Below the pieces are notes generated by a model. It was given only the letters and a program-made list of their open reading frames with translations. It ran no database searches and had not been told where the DNA came from. A DNA stretch of 64,000 nucleotides from Clostridia bacterium. GTDB taxonomy: Bacteria; Bacillota; Clostridia; Oscillospirales; Acutalibacteraceae. The stretch is taken from assembly GCA_017416485.1 (NCBI GenBank), contig JAFQCH010000006.1, positions 1 through 64,000 on the forward strand. Direction: 5' to 3'. Below, one piece after another: positions 15,603 to 25,165 of the stretch. Positions within the stretch are counted from its first letter, which is position 1. Every line of letters starts with the position of its first letter. The translations under genes and the position numbers were made by a program.

Positions 15603-17552
15603 ATGCTTGCAAAAAGACAGGTACATCTTGATTTTCACACCAACGGCACACTGCCCGTGGGTACGCACTTTTCGGAAGAGCAATTTCAGAATGCGCTGAA
15701 AGCAGGACACGTCAATTCGATTACCGTTTTTTCAAAATGCCATCACGGATGGTCATATCATCCGACCAAGGTCAATGAAATGCACCCCACACTGACCTTC
15801 GATCTGTTGGGCGCACAGCTCGAAGCCTGCAAAAAAATCGGTGTGCGAGCACCCGTGTATATTTCGGCAGGCTTTGACGAAAAAGAATATGCCAAACGCC
15901 CCGAATGGCGGTGGGCTGTTTCTGCCGACCCCGCCCGTTGCAAGGAATATGAAAACGAGGTGCATTTTCACACCCTTTGCTTCAACACAGGCTACCTTGA
16001 TTTTCTGTGTGAGCAGATTGAAGAAGTCATGCAGATGTATAATCCCTGCGGTATTTTCCTCGATATTGTGAGCGCAAGGGTGTGCTATTGCGAAAAATGC
16101 CGTGCTGACATGAAGGCAAGCGGACTTGACATTGAAAACGAAAATGACCGTTGGACTTTTGCCGACCGCGTTTTTCAGAATTACATTGCAAGAACCAATG
16201 CCGCGGTGCGCAAATACAGCGATACGGCAACCATTTTCCACAACGGCGGCCATATATACAAAGGCAATTACGGCTTTATTGAATGCAATACGCACCTTGA
16301 GCTGGAAAGCCTGCCCACAGGCGGTTGGGGGTATGACCATTTCCCGCTGTCCGCGGCCTATGTCCGTTCTTTGAAAAATACGGAATTTCTCGGCATGACG
16401 GGAAAATTCCACCACAGCTGGGGTGAATTCGGCGGATTCAAACACCCTAATGCACTCATTTATGAAACCGCCTTGAGCGTTGCCAACGGTGCGGGGTGCT
16501 CCATCGGTGACCAGATGCACCCCTCGGGCGAAATGAACATGGCAACATACCGCCTTATCGGCAAGGCATACGAGCAGGTCGAGAAAAAGGAAGCCTGGCT
16601 TGACAATGCCGTGCTTCTTGCAGACATTGCCGTGCTCAGCGAAGAAGCCGTAACGGGCAGCCGCAATGCAAAAGCCGACATCGGTGTAAACAGAATGCTA
16701 CTTGAAAACCATTGTCTGTATAACTTCATTGATACGACCATGGATTTTTCAGCCTACAAAATGCTCATTCTCCCCGATGTGAAGATTGAAAACAAAGAAC
16801 TGATTGCAAAAATCAAGACCTTTGCCGCAAACGGCGGTAAGGTGATTGCAAGTGCCGAAGCGGGATTGGAAGACGGAAAATTCTTCCTCGATTTCGGTGC
16901 AGAGTATACGGGCAAGAGCGAATTTGAACCGACCTACCTTGTGCCGCACTACGAAACCGTGAACGGCGACACACAGTATGTTATGCGTTGTTCCCTGCAC
17001 TCCGCTGTCCCCACCGACGGCACAATCGTTGCATCCTCCCGTAACCCTTATTTCAACCGCACTGCCGAGCATTTCTGCTCACACGCACACGCCCCCGATG
17101 CCCCCGACAGCGAAGCCCCCGCCGTTTTCATCAAAAACAATGTTGCCTACATCGGCTGGAATCTTTTCACCGCCTATGCACAACACGGGCATCTTTGCTT
17201 CAAAGAACTGTTCACCCATGTGCTACACACCCTGCTGGGTGACGAACAGACCGTGTTCACATCACTTCCCGACCGTGCCGTGCTGACTTACACAAGGCAG
17301 CAGCAAGAAAACAGAAACATTCTGCATCTGTTGTTTGCACACACCACGGTGCGCGGTACCAACACGGAAATCATTGAAGACGTGGTGCCGCTGTATAATG
17401 TAAAATGCAGTGTCAAATGCGACAAAAAACCTGCCGCCGTGACCCTGCAGCCCGAAAACACGGCACTCGAATTCACATACGAAAACGGCAGAGCCGAATT
17501 CACCGTCCCGCAAGTGTATATTCATCAGATGGTGGAAATTTGCGACCAATAA
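15603..17552 (+). CDS. GHL6/GH151-like putative glycoside hydrolase
   Basis: A 649-aa cytoplasmic protein without signal peptide. The N-terminal part resembles the hypothetical glycosyl hydrolase 6 type TIM barrel (VHLDFHTNG, then CKKIGVRAPVYISAGFD and CGIFLDIVSARVCYCEKC). The middle (from about residue 340, AVLLADIAVLSEE) resembles a beta-galactosidase trimerisation-like domain, and the C terminus is beta-rich. This architecture occurs in GH151 alpha-L-fucosidase-like proteins, so fucosidase activity is possible but unproven. ATG 15603, 8 nt after GGAG, is preferred over GTG 15594. A second glycosidase-like gene follows 20 nt later. Confidence 0.6.
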   Translation: MLAKRQVHLDFHTNGTLPVGTHFSEEQFQNALKAGHVNSITVFSKCHHGWSYHPTKVNEMHPTLTFDLLGAQLEACKKIGVRAPVYISAGFDEKEYAKRPEWRWAVSADPARCKEYENEVHFHTLCFNTGYLDFLCEQIEEVMQMYNPCGIFLDIVSARVCYCEKCRADMKASGLDIENENDRWTFADRVFQNYIARTNAAVRKYSDTATIFHNGGHIYKGNYGFIECNTHLELESLPTGGWGYDHFPLSAAYVRSLKNTEFLGMTGKFHHSWGEFGGFKHPNALIYETALSVANGAGCSIGDQMHPSGEMNMATYRLIGKAYEQVEKKEAWLDNAVLLADIAVLSEEAVTGSRNAKADIGVNRMLLENHCLYNFIDTTMDFSAYKMLILPDVKIENKELIAKIKTFAANGGKVIASAEAGLEDGKFFLDFGAEYTGKSEFEPTYLVPHYETVNGDTQYVMRCSLHSAVPTDGTIVASSRNPYFNRTAEHFCSHAHAPDAPDSEAPAVFIKNNVAYIGWNLFTAYAQHGHLCFKELFTHVLHTLLGDEQTVFTSLPDRAVLTYTRQQQENRNILHLLFAHTTVRGTNTEIIEDVVPLYNVKCSVKCDKKPAAVTLQPENTALEFTYENGRAEFTVPQVYIHQMVEICDQ

Positions 17553-17572
17553 ACCAACAAAGGGTGATTTTC

Positions 17573-19522
17573 ATGAAAAAGTTACTTTGCGCTGTTTTGT
17601 CTTTTATTCTGCTTGTTTCTTGCTGTGTTCCCGCATTTGCAAGCGTTCTGCCCTCGACATGGGCGGCAACGGACGGGCTCGGCAGAACCCTTTCCGACAA
17701 CACACAAGTCGGAGATGTACGGGAAGATCGCTATGTGGGTATGTTCTATTGGATCTGGCACTATCCGTGGGTCAATGACACCGAACCCATCACCACGGGC
17801 AGCGTACTGGATATTTACCCCGAAGCGGTGAATGACTGGGATCACCCCGCATGGAACAACACCTACTCGGGCAGACCCTATTTCTGGGATGAACCCTTGT
17901 ATGGTTTTTACACCAACACCGACGAATATGTTTTGCGCAAGCATGCGGAACTGCTTGCCGATGCGGGCATTGATGCCGTCTTTTTTGACGCCACCAATGC
18001 AACACAGGTGTTCCCCGACGGCTACGAAGCCCTGCTTCGCGTTTGGACCAAAGCCAAGAACCATGGTGTGGACGTGCCGCAGATCGTGTTTATTCTCAAC
18101 TTCGGCAGTGGGGAAGAGACCCGCACACAGCTGATTGACATTTACACCAACCTGTATTCCACGGGAAGATACGACGATATGTTCTTCCGCTGGGACGGCA
18201 AGCCCCTTGTGATGGCAGATGTGCAGTGCCTGAAACTGACCGAAAAACTTGACCGTGAGATTTACAAATATTTCACCTTCCGCGACAACGAATCTACCTA
18301 TTTTGCCAAAAACACGTCCCCTGCAAAAGACACATGGGGATGGTGCTCGGACTACCCGCAGACCCTGTTCGGCAAGGACATTTTCGGTAATGTGGAACAG
18401 ATTTGTGTTTCGGTTGCGCAGAATGCCAACGAAAACGGACTCAATGCCATGAACTGCCCCGAGGGGACGGTGCAGGGTCGTGCATTTACGGAAGGTTATT
18501 TCTCTTATTCCTATGTGTACGGCGGTGAAGAAATCACCGTAGACAGCAACACGGAAAATGCCCTGCTATATGGACTTAACTTCCAACAGCAATGGGATTA
18601 TGCCATTGAAAAAGACCCCGAACTGATTTTTGTGACGGGCTTCAACGAATGGATCGCAGGCAGATTCGACGAATGGATGGGCACCGAAAATGCGTTCCCC
18701 GATCAGTTCAGCCCTGCCTACAGCCGCGATATTGAGCCCTCTGCCGGGGTGCTTAAGGACCACTACTATTATCAGCTTGTTGAAAACGTACGCCGATTCA
18801 AGGGGGCTGATGCAGCGCCCGCAAACGATGCCGAACAGAGCATCGACATACACGGCGACCTCACACAGTGGGATTCCGTTTTTCCCGAATACAACCATTA
18901 CGAGGGCGGAAAACACCGCGACAGTGCAGGCTGGAAAGGGTATCATTATACCAATGACACCTTCCGCAATGACATTGTGCAGGCAAAAGCAGCATACGAC
19001 AGTGAGAATGTGTATTTTTATGTGCGCACCGCTGACGAACTCACTCCCGAAACCGACCCCGACTGGATGCGTTTGCTGATTGACACCGATACAACGGGCA
19101 TTTCCGCCAACTGGGAAGGCTTTGAATTTGTTCTCAACCGTGAAAATCCGAAGAACGGCAAGGCAACCCTGGAAACCGCTGACGGATTGACATTTACCAA
19201 GGTCTGCGAAGTCGATTACACCGTCAACGGCAATGTGCTGCAGGTGGAGATTCCCCGCAGTGCACTCGGACTGACTGACGAAACGATCCGTTTCAACTTC
19301 AAATGGTCAGACAATCTGCAGGGTGCGGATGCTATGTCGTTCTACACCAACGGCGACTGTGCCCCCGGCGGCAGATTCACCTTTGTTTTTGACAGCACCG
19401 CAACAGAACAGACCACCGAAGATGAACCGCAAAACACAAACACCTTGTGGCAGAAAATCGTGGAAAAATTTGCTGCTTTCCTTGCCGCCTGCCGCCAGTT
19501 CTTCAATTATTTATTCAGATAA
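17573..19522 (+). CDS. secreted GH99/GH71-like glycosidase with CBM9-like domain
   Basis: A 649-aa exported protein. Signal peptide at about 1-25 (MKKLL, hydrophobic core, AFAS). The catalytic-like domain has features of GH99/GH71-type barrels: VGMFYWIWHYPW, EYVLRKHAELLADAGIDAVF, FDATNAT and FVTGFNEWIAGRFDEW. Residues about 440-605 resemble a family 9-type carbohydrate-binding domain (DIHGDLTQWD, YDSENVYFYVRTADE, RLLIDTDTTG, FEFVLNRENP). The C terminus, KFAAFLAACRQFFNYLF, is an amphipathic aromatic/basic helix like those of two other secreted proteins here. ATG 17573 lies after AGGGTGA. Specificity is unknown. Confidence 0.65.
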   Translation: MKKLLCAVLSFILLVSCCVPAFASVLPSTWAATDGLGRTLSDNTQVGDVREDRYVGMFYWIWHYPWVNDTEPITTGSVLDIYPEAVNDWDHPAWNNTYSGRPYFWDEPLYGFYTNTDEYVLRKHAELLADAGIDAVFFDATNATQVFPDGYEALLRVWTKAKNHGVDVPQIVFILNFGSGEETRTQLIDIYTNLYSTGRYDDMFFRWDGKPLVMADVQCLKLTEKLDREIYKYFTFRDNESTYFAKNTSPAKDTWGWCSDYPQTLFGKDIFGNVEQICVSVAQNANENGLNAMNCPEGTVQGRAFTEGYFSYSYVYGGEEITVDSNTENALLYGLNFQQQWDYAIEKDPELIFVTGFNEWIAGRFDEWMGTENAFPDQFSPAYSRDIEPSAGVLKDHYYYQLVENVRRFKGADAAPANDAEQSIDIHGDLTQWDSVFPEYNHYEGGKHRDSAGWKGYHYTNDTFRNDIVQAKAAYDSENVYFYVRTADELTPETDPDWMRLLIDTDTTGISANWEGFEFVLNRENPKNGKATLETADGLTFTKVCEVDYTVNGNVLQVEIPRSALGLTDETIRFNFKWSDNLQGADAMSFYTNGDCAPGGRFTFVFDSTATEQTTEDEPQNTNTLWQKIVEKFAAFLAACRQFFNYLFR

Positions 19523-19525
19523 AAC

Positions 19526-20218
19526 ATGGAATTTTTGAAAAAACATATTAAAAAAATCATCATCGCAATCACAGGCATTTCCATTCTGACAGCGGGCATT
19601 TATTTCAAACAGGAATTTTTTCTGATGATTCCGCTGTTTGTGTCCCTCGTTGTAATGTTCTTTCAGTCGGAAGCAAACCGCCTGGGTCCTTTGCTTGGCG
19701 GCATCAACTCGCTCATTTACACCGCTGCCTATCTTTACCTGGGCATTTATCTTTCGGCAGCAAGTGCCGTACTGTTCAGCTTCCCCTTTCAGATCATAAC
19801 CTTTATCCGCTGGAGCAAAAATGCCTACAAAAAGACCGCCGTTTTCAAAAAAATGACAACCAAAGCACGCGTGCTCGGCGCCATCGGTTTTTTTGCGGCA
19901 TGGGCCGTGCTGATTGTTGTTTTCAATTACCTCGATGCGGCATCCGAACAGTTCAATTATGACTATGTTGTGCTCGACAGTGCGCAGTTTCTTCTGGGTC
20001 TTGCCGTGCAGACGCTGACCATGCTTGCCTACATCGAATACACCTATCTGTGGCTTGTGCAGATTATTGTCGGACTGTTCCTGAATGTGCAGATGATCAT
20101 CATCGACCCTGCGCAGACCACCTATTTCATTTACGGAATCTATGCCACCTATTGCGTGATTCTGGCATTCATCAACGTGCAGAAATTCTACAAAGAACAG
20201 CAGGCCGCTGCCAACTGA
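19526..20218 (+). CDS. PnuC-like membrane transporter
   Basis: A 230-aa integral membrane protein with about seven hydrophobic segments and the general pattern of PnuC-type nicotinamide riboside/mononucleotide transporters: SEANRLGPLLGGINSLIY, FPFQIITFIRWSKN, and near the end EYTYLWLVQIIVGLFLNVQM followed by two more helices. It starts only 3 nt after the previous stop, without an obvious ribosome site, so it may depend on coupling with the upstream glycosidase gene. No NAD biosynthesis gene or riboswitch is nearby, so the substrate stays uncertain. Confidence 0.65.
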   Translation: MEFLKKHIKKIIIAITGISILTAGIYFKQEFFLMIPLFVSLVVMFFQSEANRLGPLLGGINSLIYTAAYLYLGIYLSAASAVLFSFPFQIITFIRWSKNAYKKTAVFKKMTTKARVLGAIGFFAAWAVLIVVFNYLDAASEQFNYDYVVLDSAQFLLGLAVQTLTMLAYIEYTYLWLVQIIVGLFLNVQMIIIDPAQTTYFIYGIYATYCVILAFINVQKFYKEQQAAAN

Positions 20219-20234
20219 ACTGAATTTTTCCATT

Positions 20235-20268
20235 CAAAAAGCCGCTTCCTTAGGAAACGGCTTTTTAA
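20235..20268. terminator. bidirectional terminator
   Basis: AAAAAGCCG ... CGGCTTTTT hairpin with a short loop, between the PnuC-like gene (plus) and the flavoenzyme gene (minus). Confidence 0.85.
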
Positions 20269-20283
20269 TTATTTATGCAGAAC

Positions 20284-22347
20284 TTACAGCTTCATGGCAA
20301 CATCCCATGCGCCCCAGATAACGGTACGCAGGTTGCCGACCTTGTCAGCATCGCCGATAACGTGCACATGCTTTGCCTTGGGAGCCAGCGGTGTGGGAAC
20401 ATAACCGACAGACATAATAACGGAATCTGCTGCGATGTCGAAGGTCTTACCGTCCTTGTCCTTCACAGTGACCTTGCCGTCAGCGATTTCGGTAACACCG
20501 GTTTCAAGGTGTACGGGCACCTTGTTGGTCTTGAAAAAGTCACGCAGGAAGCTGGTGTTGGCAAGGCAGATGCCCTTGGTGACGATGAGGTCATCCATCA
20601 TTTCAACGATGGTGGGCTTTTTGCCCTGCAGATACAGCTCGTATGCGATTTCACAGCCGGTTAAGCCCCCGCCGATGATGGTGACATTTTCACCGACTTC
20701 TTTGTTGCCAAGCAGGAAGTCAACCGCTTCAACAGCCTTGTCAGCGCCCTTGACAGGAATCTTTCTTGCCTTGGAGCCGGTTGCAATGATGACTTCGTCA
20801 GCCTGCAGGTTTTCGATATTCTTGATTTCAGTATTCATGTGAATGCTGATGGAATCGTACTTCTTGATTTCACGGCAGTACCATGCAATCAGGTCGCGGT
20901 CCTTTTCCTTATAGGACGGAGCAGCGGCTGCAATGAAGACACCGCCGAGCTTGTCGGTCTTTTCGTACAGTTCAACCTTATGGCCGCGCTGTGCGCAGAC
21001 GATGGCAGCTTCCATACCGCCGATGCCGCCGCCGACAACAGCAATGCGCTTGGACTTCTTGGCAGGAACGATCTTGTATTTCTTGGACTGCATGGTCTTG
21101 GGGTTGAGTGCACAGCGTGCAAGACCCATGGTGTCAGGCAGATCCTGGGTGTTTGCATGACCCTTGGAGGAGGAGAAGTTAAAGCAACCTGCGTGGCAGC
21201 AGATACAGGGCTTGATTTCTTCGACTCTGTCTTCGATGAGCTTGGTGATCCATTCGGGGTCGGTCAGGAACTGACGGGCAACACCGACACCGTCGATTCT
21301 GCCTTCGGCAATGGCTTCAGCAGCCACATCGGGTTCCATACGGCCTGCACAGACAACAGGAATGTCCACAAACTTTTTGATGTGGGCTACGTCTTCGAGG
21401 TTGCAGTTCTGGGGCATGTACATGGGGGGATGTGCCCAGTACCAGGAGTCGTAGGTGCCGTTATCGGCATTGAGCATATCGTAACCTGCATCCTGCAGAT
21501 ACTTGGCAGCCTTTTCGCTTTCTTCCATGTTTCTGCCGACTTCTTTGTAGTCTTCACCCGGCATTGCGCCTTCGCAGAAGCCCTTCATCTTGGACTCAAC
21601 GGAATAACGCAGCGAAACGGGATACTCTTCGCCGCAGGCTTCCTTGATTGCCTTGACAACTTCCGTTGCAAAGCGGTATCTGTTTTCAAACGATCCGCCG
21701 TATTCGTCGGTACGCTTGTTGAAGAATTCAATGGCAAACTGGTCAAGAAGATAGCCTTCGTGAACGGCATGCACTTCCACACCGTCAACACCTGCATCAC
21801 GGCAGAGCTTTGCGGTCTTGGCAAATGCTTCGATGATTTCGTGGATCTGTTCTTTTGTCATTTCGGGACAGATGATATCGTGTGCCCAACGGGAAGGCTG
21901 CGGGCTGGGAGATGCCAGCTCGTGGGAAGTATCGATGATGGGCTTGATGATCGCACGGGTGAATTTATTCTTGTGCAAAGGAGCAATCAGTTCGGTGATA
22001 GCCCAGCTTCTGCCCATACCGGCGGTGAGCTGAACAAACAGTTTTGCACCTGTCTTATGGATTTCATCCATGAATTCTTTGAGCTCTTCGAACATCTTGG
22101 GGTTCTGCCAGAGCCATTTGCCCCAGAAGGTATCGCGCAGGGGAGCGATGCCGGGGATGATCAGACCGACATTATTGTTTGCTCTTTCGAGGAAGAGTTT
22201 TGCAGCTTCCTTATCGAAGTGACAGCCACCCAGTTCAAACCAACCGAACAGCGAGGTGCCGCCCATGGGGCACATAACGATACGGTTCTTGATCTCTACA
22301 TTACCGATTTTCCACGGTGTGAATAATGCTTCATACTGCTTATCCAT
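20284..22347 (-). CDS. old-yellow-enzyme / 2,4-dienoyl-CoA reductase-like flavoprotein
   Basis: A 687-aa NADH:flavin oxidoreductase. The N-terminal OYE-like TIM barrel binds FMN (LFTPWKIGNVEIKNRIVMCPM, GVDGVEVHAVHEGYLLDQF with downstream RTDEYGGSFENR). It is followed by a cysteine cluster CICCHAGCFN plus a later Cys (ARCAL) for a 4Fe-4S centre, and by a C-terminal FAD/NAD(P) module (IAVVGGGIGGMEAAIV, then VTIIGGGLTGCEIAYEL). The family includes 2,4-dienoyl-CoA reductase and the bile-acid enzymes BaiCD/BaiH; which enone it reduces is unknown. ATG 22347 is chosen as the start of MDKQYEALFTPW; AGAAGGA lies 12 nt upstream. It has its own strong promoter. Confidence 0.9.
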   Translation of the reverse strand: MDKQYEALFTPWKIGNVEIKNRIVMCPMGGTSLFGWFELGGCHFDKEAAKLFLERANNNVGLIIPGIAPLRDTFWGKWLWQNPKMFEELKEFMDEIHKTGAKLFVQLTAGMGRSWAITELIAPLHKNKFTRAIIKPIIDTSHELASPSPQPSRWAHDIICPEMTKEQIHEIIEAFAKTAKLCRDAGVDGVEVHAVHEGYLLDQFAIEFFNKRTDEYGGSFENRYRFATEVVKAIKEACGEEYPVSLRYSVESKMKGFCEGAMPGEDYKEVGRNMEESEKAAKYLQDAGYDMLNADNGTYDSWYWAHPPMYMPQNCNLEDVAHIKKFVDIPVVCAGRMEPDVAAEAIAEGRIDGVGVARQFLTDPEWITKLIEDRVEEIKPCICCHAGCFNFSSSKGHANTQDLPDTMGLARCALNPKTMQSKKYKIVPAKKSKRIAVVGGGIGGMEAAIVCAQRGHKVELYEKTDKLGGVFIAAAAPSYKEKDRDLIAWYCREIKKYDSISIHMNTEIKNIENLQADEVIIATGSKARKIPVKGADKAVEAVDFLLGNKEVGENVTIIGGGLTGCEIAYELYLQGKKPTIVEMMDDLIVTKGICLANTSFLRDFFKTNKVPVHLETGVTEIADGKVTVKDKDGKTFDIAADSVIMSVGYVPTPLAPKAKHVHVIGDADKVGNLRTVIWGAWDVAMKL

Positions 22348-22420
22348 GTTAAACCACATCCTTCTCAATATTTGCGGATTCAGACAGCATAAAAGCCCGC
22401 CTGATTTCCCATTCTACACT

Positions 22421-22449
22421 ATAATAAGATAAAATATAAGAAATGTCAA
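22421..22449 (-). promoter_or_regulatory. promoter of the flavoenzyme gene
   Basis: Minus strand consensus TTGACA (22444-22449), 17 nt, TATTAT (22421-22426). Confidence 0.75.
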
Positions 22450-22467
22450 CCGCCCATTGTTAAAAAT

Positions 22468-23724
22468 TTAACTTTTTAATACTTCCCTTGCACCGAGCAT
22501 AACACCGAGTTTGGCAGAATGGAAGTTAAGTCCGCCCTGCAACCAAACAGCATAGGGTTCGCGAAGCGGTGCATCTGCAGAAAGCTCGATGGACGAACCG
22601 TTTGTGAATGCACCTGCCGCCATGATGACCTGATTGTCGTAACCGGGCATATCCCAAGGTTCGGGAGTAACAAAGGAATCGACGGGTGAACCCGACTGCA
22701 AGCCGCGGCAGAAGGCACACAGCTTTTCGGGGGTTTCCAGACACAGCGACTGAATGATATCGTGCCTTGCTTCCTGCGAAGACGGCGAAGCGGTGTAGCC
22801 CATTTCTTCAAACAGCGCGGCTGTAAAAACAGCGGTTTTGAGAGCTTCACCTGTAACATGCGGTGCGCTGAACATTCCCATGAGCAGTTCACGGTTTGTG
22901 CCGAGCGAAGCGCCGATTTCACGACCCGTGCCGGGTGTGGTCATGCGGTAGGACACCAGTTCCACAAGGTCTGCCCTGCCGCAGATGTAACCACCGCAAC
23001 GGGCAATGCCCGCACCGGGATTCTTGATGAGCGAACCGCCCATGAGGTCGGCATGACGGGCAACAGGCTCGTCCTTTTCGACGAATTCACCGTAGCAATT
23101 GTCCACCAGTACAAGCGTTTCGGGAGAAATCTTCTTGGCAAGCACGGCAATACGGTCAATTTCATCCACCCCAAGGCTTGCACGCAGTGTATAGCCGCGT
23201 GAACGCTGAATGTAAACACATTTCGGTTCAAGTTCTGCAACAGCCTTTGCAATGCCATCCAGATCGGGGGTACCGTCATCAAGCAAAGCGACTTCCTTGT
23301 AGGTTACACCGAAATCCTTGAGAGAGCCTTGTCCGTCGGGGCCCTTGAGCCCGATGACGGGACGGATGGTGTCATACGGTGTACCCGTGACGGAAAGCAT
23401 GATATCCCCGGGACGAAGCACACCAAAGAGCATGGTGGCAAGGGTATGGGTGCCGCTTGCAAAGGACGTGCGGATGAGTGCATCCTCTGCACCGTAGATC
23501 TGTGCACAGACACGGTCGGCGGTTTCGCGGCCGCGGTCACCGTAGCCGTAGCCTGTGGTGGCACCGAAATCGGCTTCGCACACGCGGTTGTCGATGAAAG
23601 CACGAAGCACTTTCTGCTGGTTATATTCGGTTATTTTGTCGATTTCGGAGAACTTGACGGCACATTTTTCCAGTGCCTTGTCTGCAAGATTCATCAGATT
23701 TTCATTGAAATCAAAAAAAGCCAT
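22468..23724 (-). CDS. PLP enzyme of the aluminium-resistance / methionine gamma-lyase-like family
   Basis: A 418-aa fold-type I PLP protein. The family pattern is clear: GYGYGDRGRETADRVCAQIYGAEDALIR, FASGTHTLATMLFGVLRPGD (cofactor phosphate region), VLVDNCYGEF (Asp for the pyridine N) and the PLP lysine in GGSLIKNPGAGIARCGGYICG. Proteins of this family are annotated as aluminium resistance or cysteine/methionine lyase-like; the physiological substrate is not established. Start ATG 23724 follows AAAGGAG. It lies downstream of the rplT terminator, on the same strand as the ribosomal operon. Confidence 0.9.
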   Translation of the reverse strand: MAFFDFNENLMNLADKALEKCAVKFSEIDKITEYNQQKVLRAFIDNRVCEADFGATTGYGYGDRGRETADRVCAQIYGAEDALIRTSFASGTHTLATMLFGVLRPGDIMLSVTGTPYDTIRPVIGLKGPDGQGSLKDFGVTYKEVALLDDGTPDLDGIAKAVAELEPKCVYIQRSRGYTLRASLGVDEIDRIAVLAKKISPETLVLVDNCYGEFVEKDEPVARHADLMGGSLIKNPGAGIARCGGYICGRADLVELVSYRMTTPGTGREIGASLGTNRELLMGMFSAPHVTGEALKTAVFTAALFEEMGYTASPSSQEARHDIIQSLCLETPEKLCAFCRGLQSGSPVDSFVTPEPWDMPGYDNQVIMAAGAFTNGSSIELSADAPLREPYAVWLQGGLNFHSAKLGVMLGAREVLKS

Positions 23725-23747
23725 AAAGGGGTCTCCTTTTTCCCTGA

Positions 23748-23783
23748 TAAAAAATACGGAACACCCGATTGAGTGTTCCGTAG
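23748..23783 (-). terminator. terminator after rplT
   Basis: Stem ACGGAACAC/GTGTTCCGT (23757-23782) with TTTTTT on the minus strand (23748-23755). It partly separates the ribosomal operon from the PLP gene. Confidence 0.85.
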
Positions 23784-23794
23784 AACGAAATTAC

Positions 23795-24151
23795 TTACTG
23801 AAGAGCAGCCTTTGCTTTTTCGGTGAGAGCAGTGAAAGCAGCAGCGTCGGAAATAGCAATTTCAGAGAGCATCTTGCGGTTGAGCGTGATGCCGGCCTTC
23901 TTGAGACCGTTCATGAACGTGGAATAGTTCATGCCGTTTGCCTTGCAGGCAGCGCTGATGCGAGCGATCCAAAGACGGCGGAAGTTTCTCTTCTTCTGCT
24001 TTCTGCCGATATAGGCATAGTTGCCGGACTTCATGACAGCCTGTTTAGCGGTCTTGAAGAGTCTTGCCTTGGAGCCGTAGTAACCCTTAGCGGCCTTGAG
24101 GACTTTATTTCTTCTCTTGCGAGTCATGATTGCGCCTTTAATACGTGCCAT
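23795..24151 (-). CDS. rplT: 50S ribosomal protein L20
   Basis: L20 (118 aa) binds 23S rRNA and is essential for early 50S assembly. In many Firmicutes it also represses its own operon by binding the infC leader. The sequence is the standard one: [46 protein letters not shown] and [13 protein letters not shown]. Length is normal. Start ATG 24151 has AGGTAATT upstream. It is third in infC-rpmI-rplT. Confidence 0.98.
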   Translation of the reverse strand: MARIKGAIMTRKRRNKVLKAAKGYYGSKARLFKTAKQAVMKSGNYAYIGRKQKKRNFRRLWIARISAACKANGMNYSTFMNGLKKAGITLNRKMLSEIAISDAAAFTALTEKAKAALQ

Positions 24152-24183
24152 TGATAATTACCTCCAATAATCCTTCGTTCTTC

Positions 24184-24381
24184 TTATTTGTAAGGAATAA
24201 GACGTTTGATCTGCTTAACGTTGGTCTTGTCGGCAACGGCTGTCTTGCGCAGATTTCTTTTTCTCTTGGTGGACTTCTTGTTCAGGATGTGGGACTTGTA
24301 GGCGTGAGCGCGGATGGGCTTGCCGTTCTTGGAAAGCTTAAAACGCTTCTTTGCGCCGGAGTTGGTCTTAAGTTTGGGCAT
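24184..24381 (-). CDS. rpmI: 50S ribosomal protein L35
   Basis: L35 (65 aa), a small basic protein of the large subunit. [38 protein letters not shown] and a C-terminal KRLIPYK are diagnostic. The start has GGAGGAAAATAAAA upstream. It lies between infC and rplT as in most bacteria. Confidence 0.97.
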   Translation of the reverse strand: MPKLKTNSGAKKRFKLSKNGKPIRAHAYKSHILNKKSTKRKRNLRKTAVADKTNVKQIKRLIPYK

Positions 24382-24428
24382 TTTTATTTTCCTCCATTCA
24401 TTATTTACGAGTTTGCAAGGGGGTGTTT

Positions 24429-24950
24429 TTACTTCTTTGCCGGTTTAGCGGCGAGGAACATGAGCATATTGCGTCCTTCCAGCTTTGCTTCCTTTTCGAC
24501 CGTAGCAAGTTCAGCGCACATTTCTGCGAAACGCTGCATAATTTCGATGCCGCGTTCGGGATGCGCCATTTCACGGCCACGGAAACGGATGGACACCTTG
24601 ACCTTATTGCCTGCCTGTAAGAAACGGCGTGCATGGTTGGCCTTGGTTTCAAAGTCATGCGTGTCAATGTTCAGGGAGAGCTGAACCTCTTTGATTTCAA
24701 TGATCTTCTGGTTCTTTCTTGCTTCCTTTTCCCGCTTCTGCTGCTCAAAACGATACTTGCCGTAATCCATGATTTTGCACACGGGCGGCTGTGCCTGGGG
24801 AGCAATTTTGACAAGGTCGAGATTTCTGTAAACAGCGGCATCGAGAGCCTGCTTGGCGCTCATGATTCCGAGTTGTTCGCCGTCGTCTGTGATAACACGG
24901 ACTTCCTTGTCGCGGATTTCTTCATTGATTTGCAGTTCCTTGGTAGCGAT
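24429..24950 (-). CDS. infC: translation initiation factor IF-3, AUC start
   Basis: IF-3 (173 aa) keeps ribosomal subunits apart and checks initiator tRNA/start-codon pairing. The N-terminal domain [13 protein letters not shown], the linker [15 protein letters not shown] and the C-terminal domain ([33 protein letters not shown]) are complete. The first ATG (24863) would cut off 29 conserved residues. The frame extends to an ATC at 24950, seven nt after GGAGGTG, so AUC is the likely start. A non-AUG start is the classical autoregulation feature of infC, where IF-3 discriminates against its own start codon. A leader with terminator precedes the gene. Confidence 0.95.
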   Translation of the reverse strand: MATKELQINEEIRDKEVRVITDDGEQLGIMSAKQALDAAVYRNLDLVKIAPQAQPPVCKIMDYGKYRFEQQKREKEARKNQKIIEIKEVQLSLNIDTHDFETKANHARRFLQAGNKVKVSIRFRGREMAHPERGIEIMQRFAEMCAELATVEKEAKLEGRNMLMFLAAKPAKK

Positions 24951-24976
24951 AAAAAAACACCTCCGAAAGTAAATAC

Positions 24977-25130
24977 AAAAAAAACGGACGCATAAATACG
25001 TCCGCTGCTCTCAGCAAAACAACACGCAAAATACCACAGAAAGACACTGTGATGCGGTTTGTTTTGACTATCTACCCGATGAAACGGAATTCGGCGGGTG
25101 AGAGCGGCTGACGCCGTCTGCTTGTTTTGC
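24977..25130 (-). promoter_or_regulatory. infC-rpmI-rplT leader (L20-type attenuator)
   Basis: About 150 nt of structured 5' leader lie between the promoter and infC. It ends in an intrinsic terminator, CGGACG/CGTCCG with TTTTTTTT on the minus strand (24977-25005). This matches the leader position and plan in Firmicutes where L20 binds and favours termination. I did not fold the upstream part, so the L20-site assignment is from context. Confidence 0.75.
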
Positions 25131-25136
25131 CTGTAC

Positions 25137-25165
25137 AGTATAACAAACCGATTTGCATTTGTCAA
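25137..25165 (-). promoter_or_regulatory. promoter of infC operon
   Basis: Minus strand TTGACA (25160-25165), exactly 17 nt, TATACT (25137-25142): near-consensus vegetative promoter. Confidence 0.85.

Noticed and set aside
24860-25165. 101-residue minus-strand frame covering the infC leader
   Set aside because: It runs through the promoter, the terminator and the infC ribosome site, so it cannot be a gene in that form.
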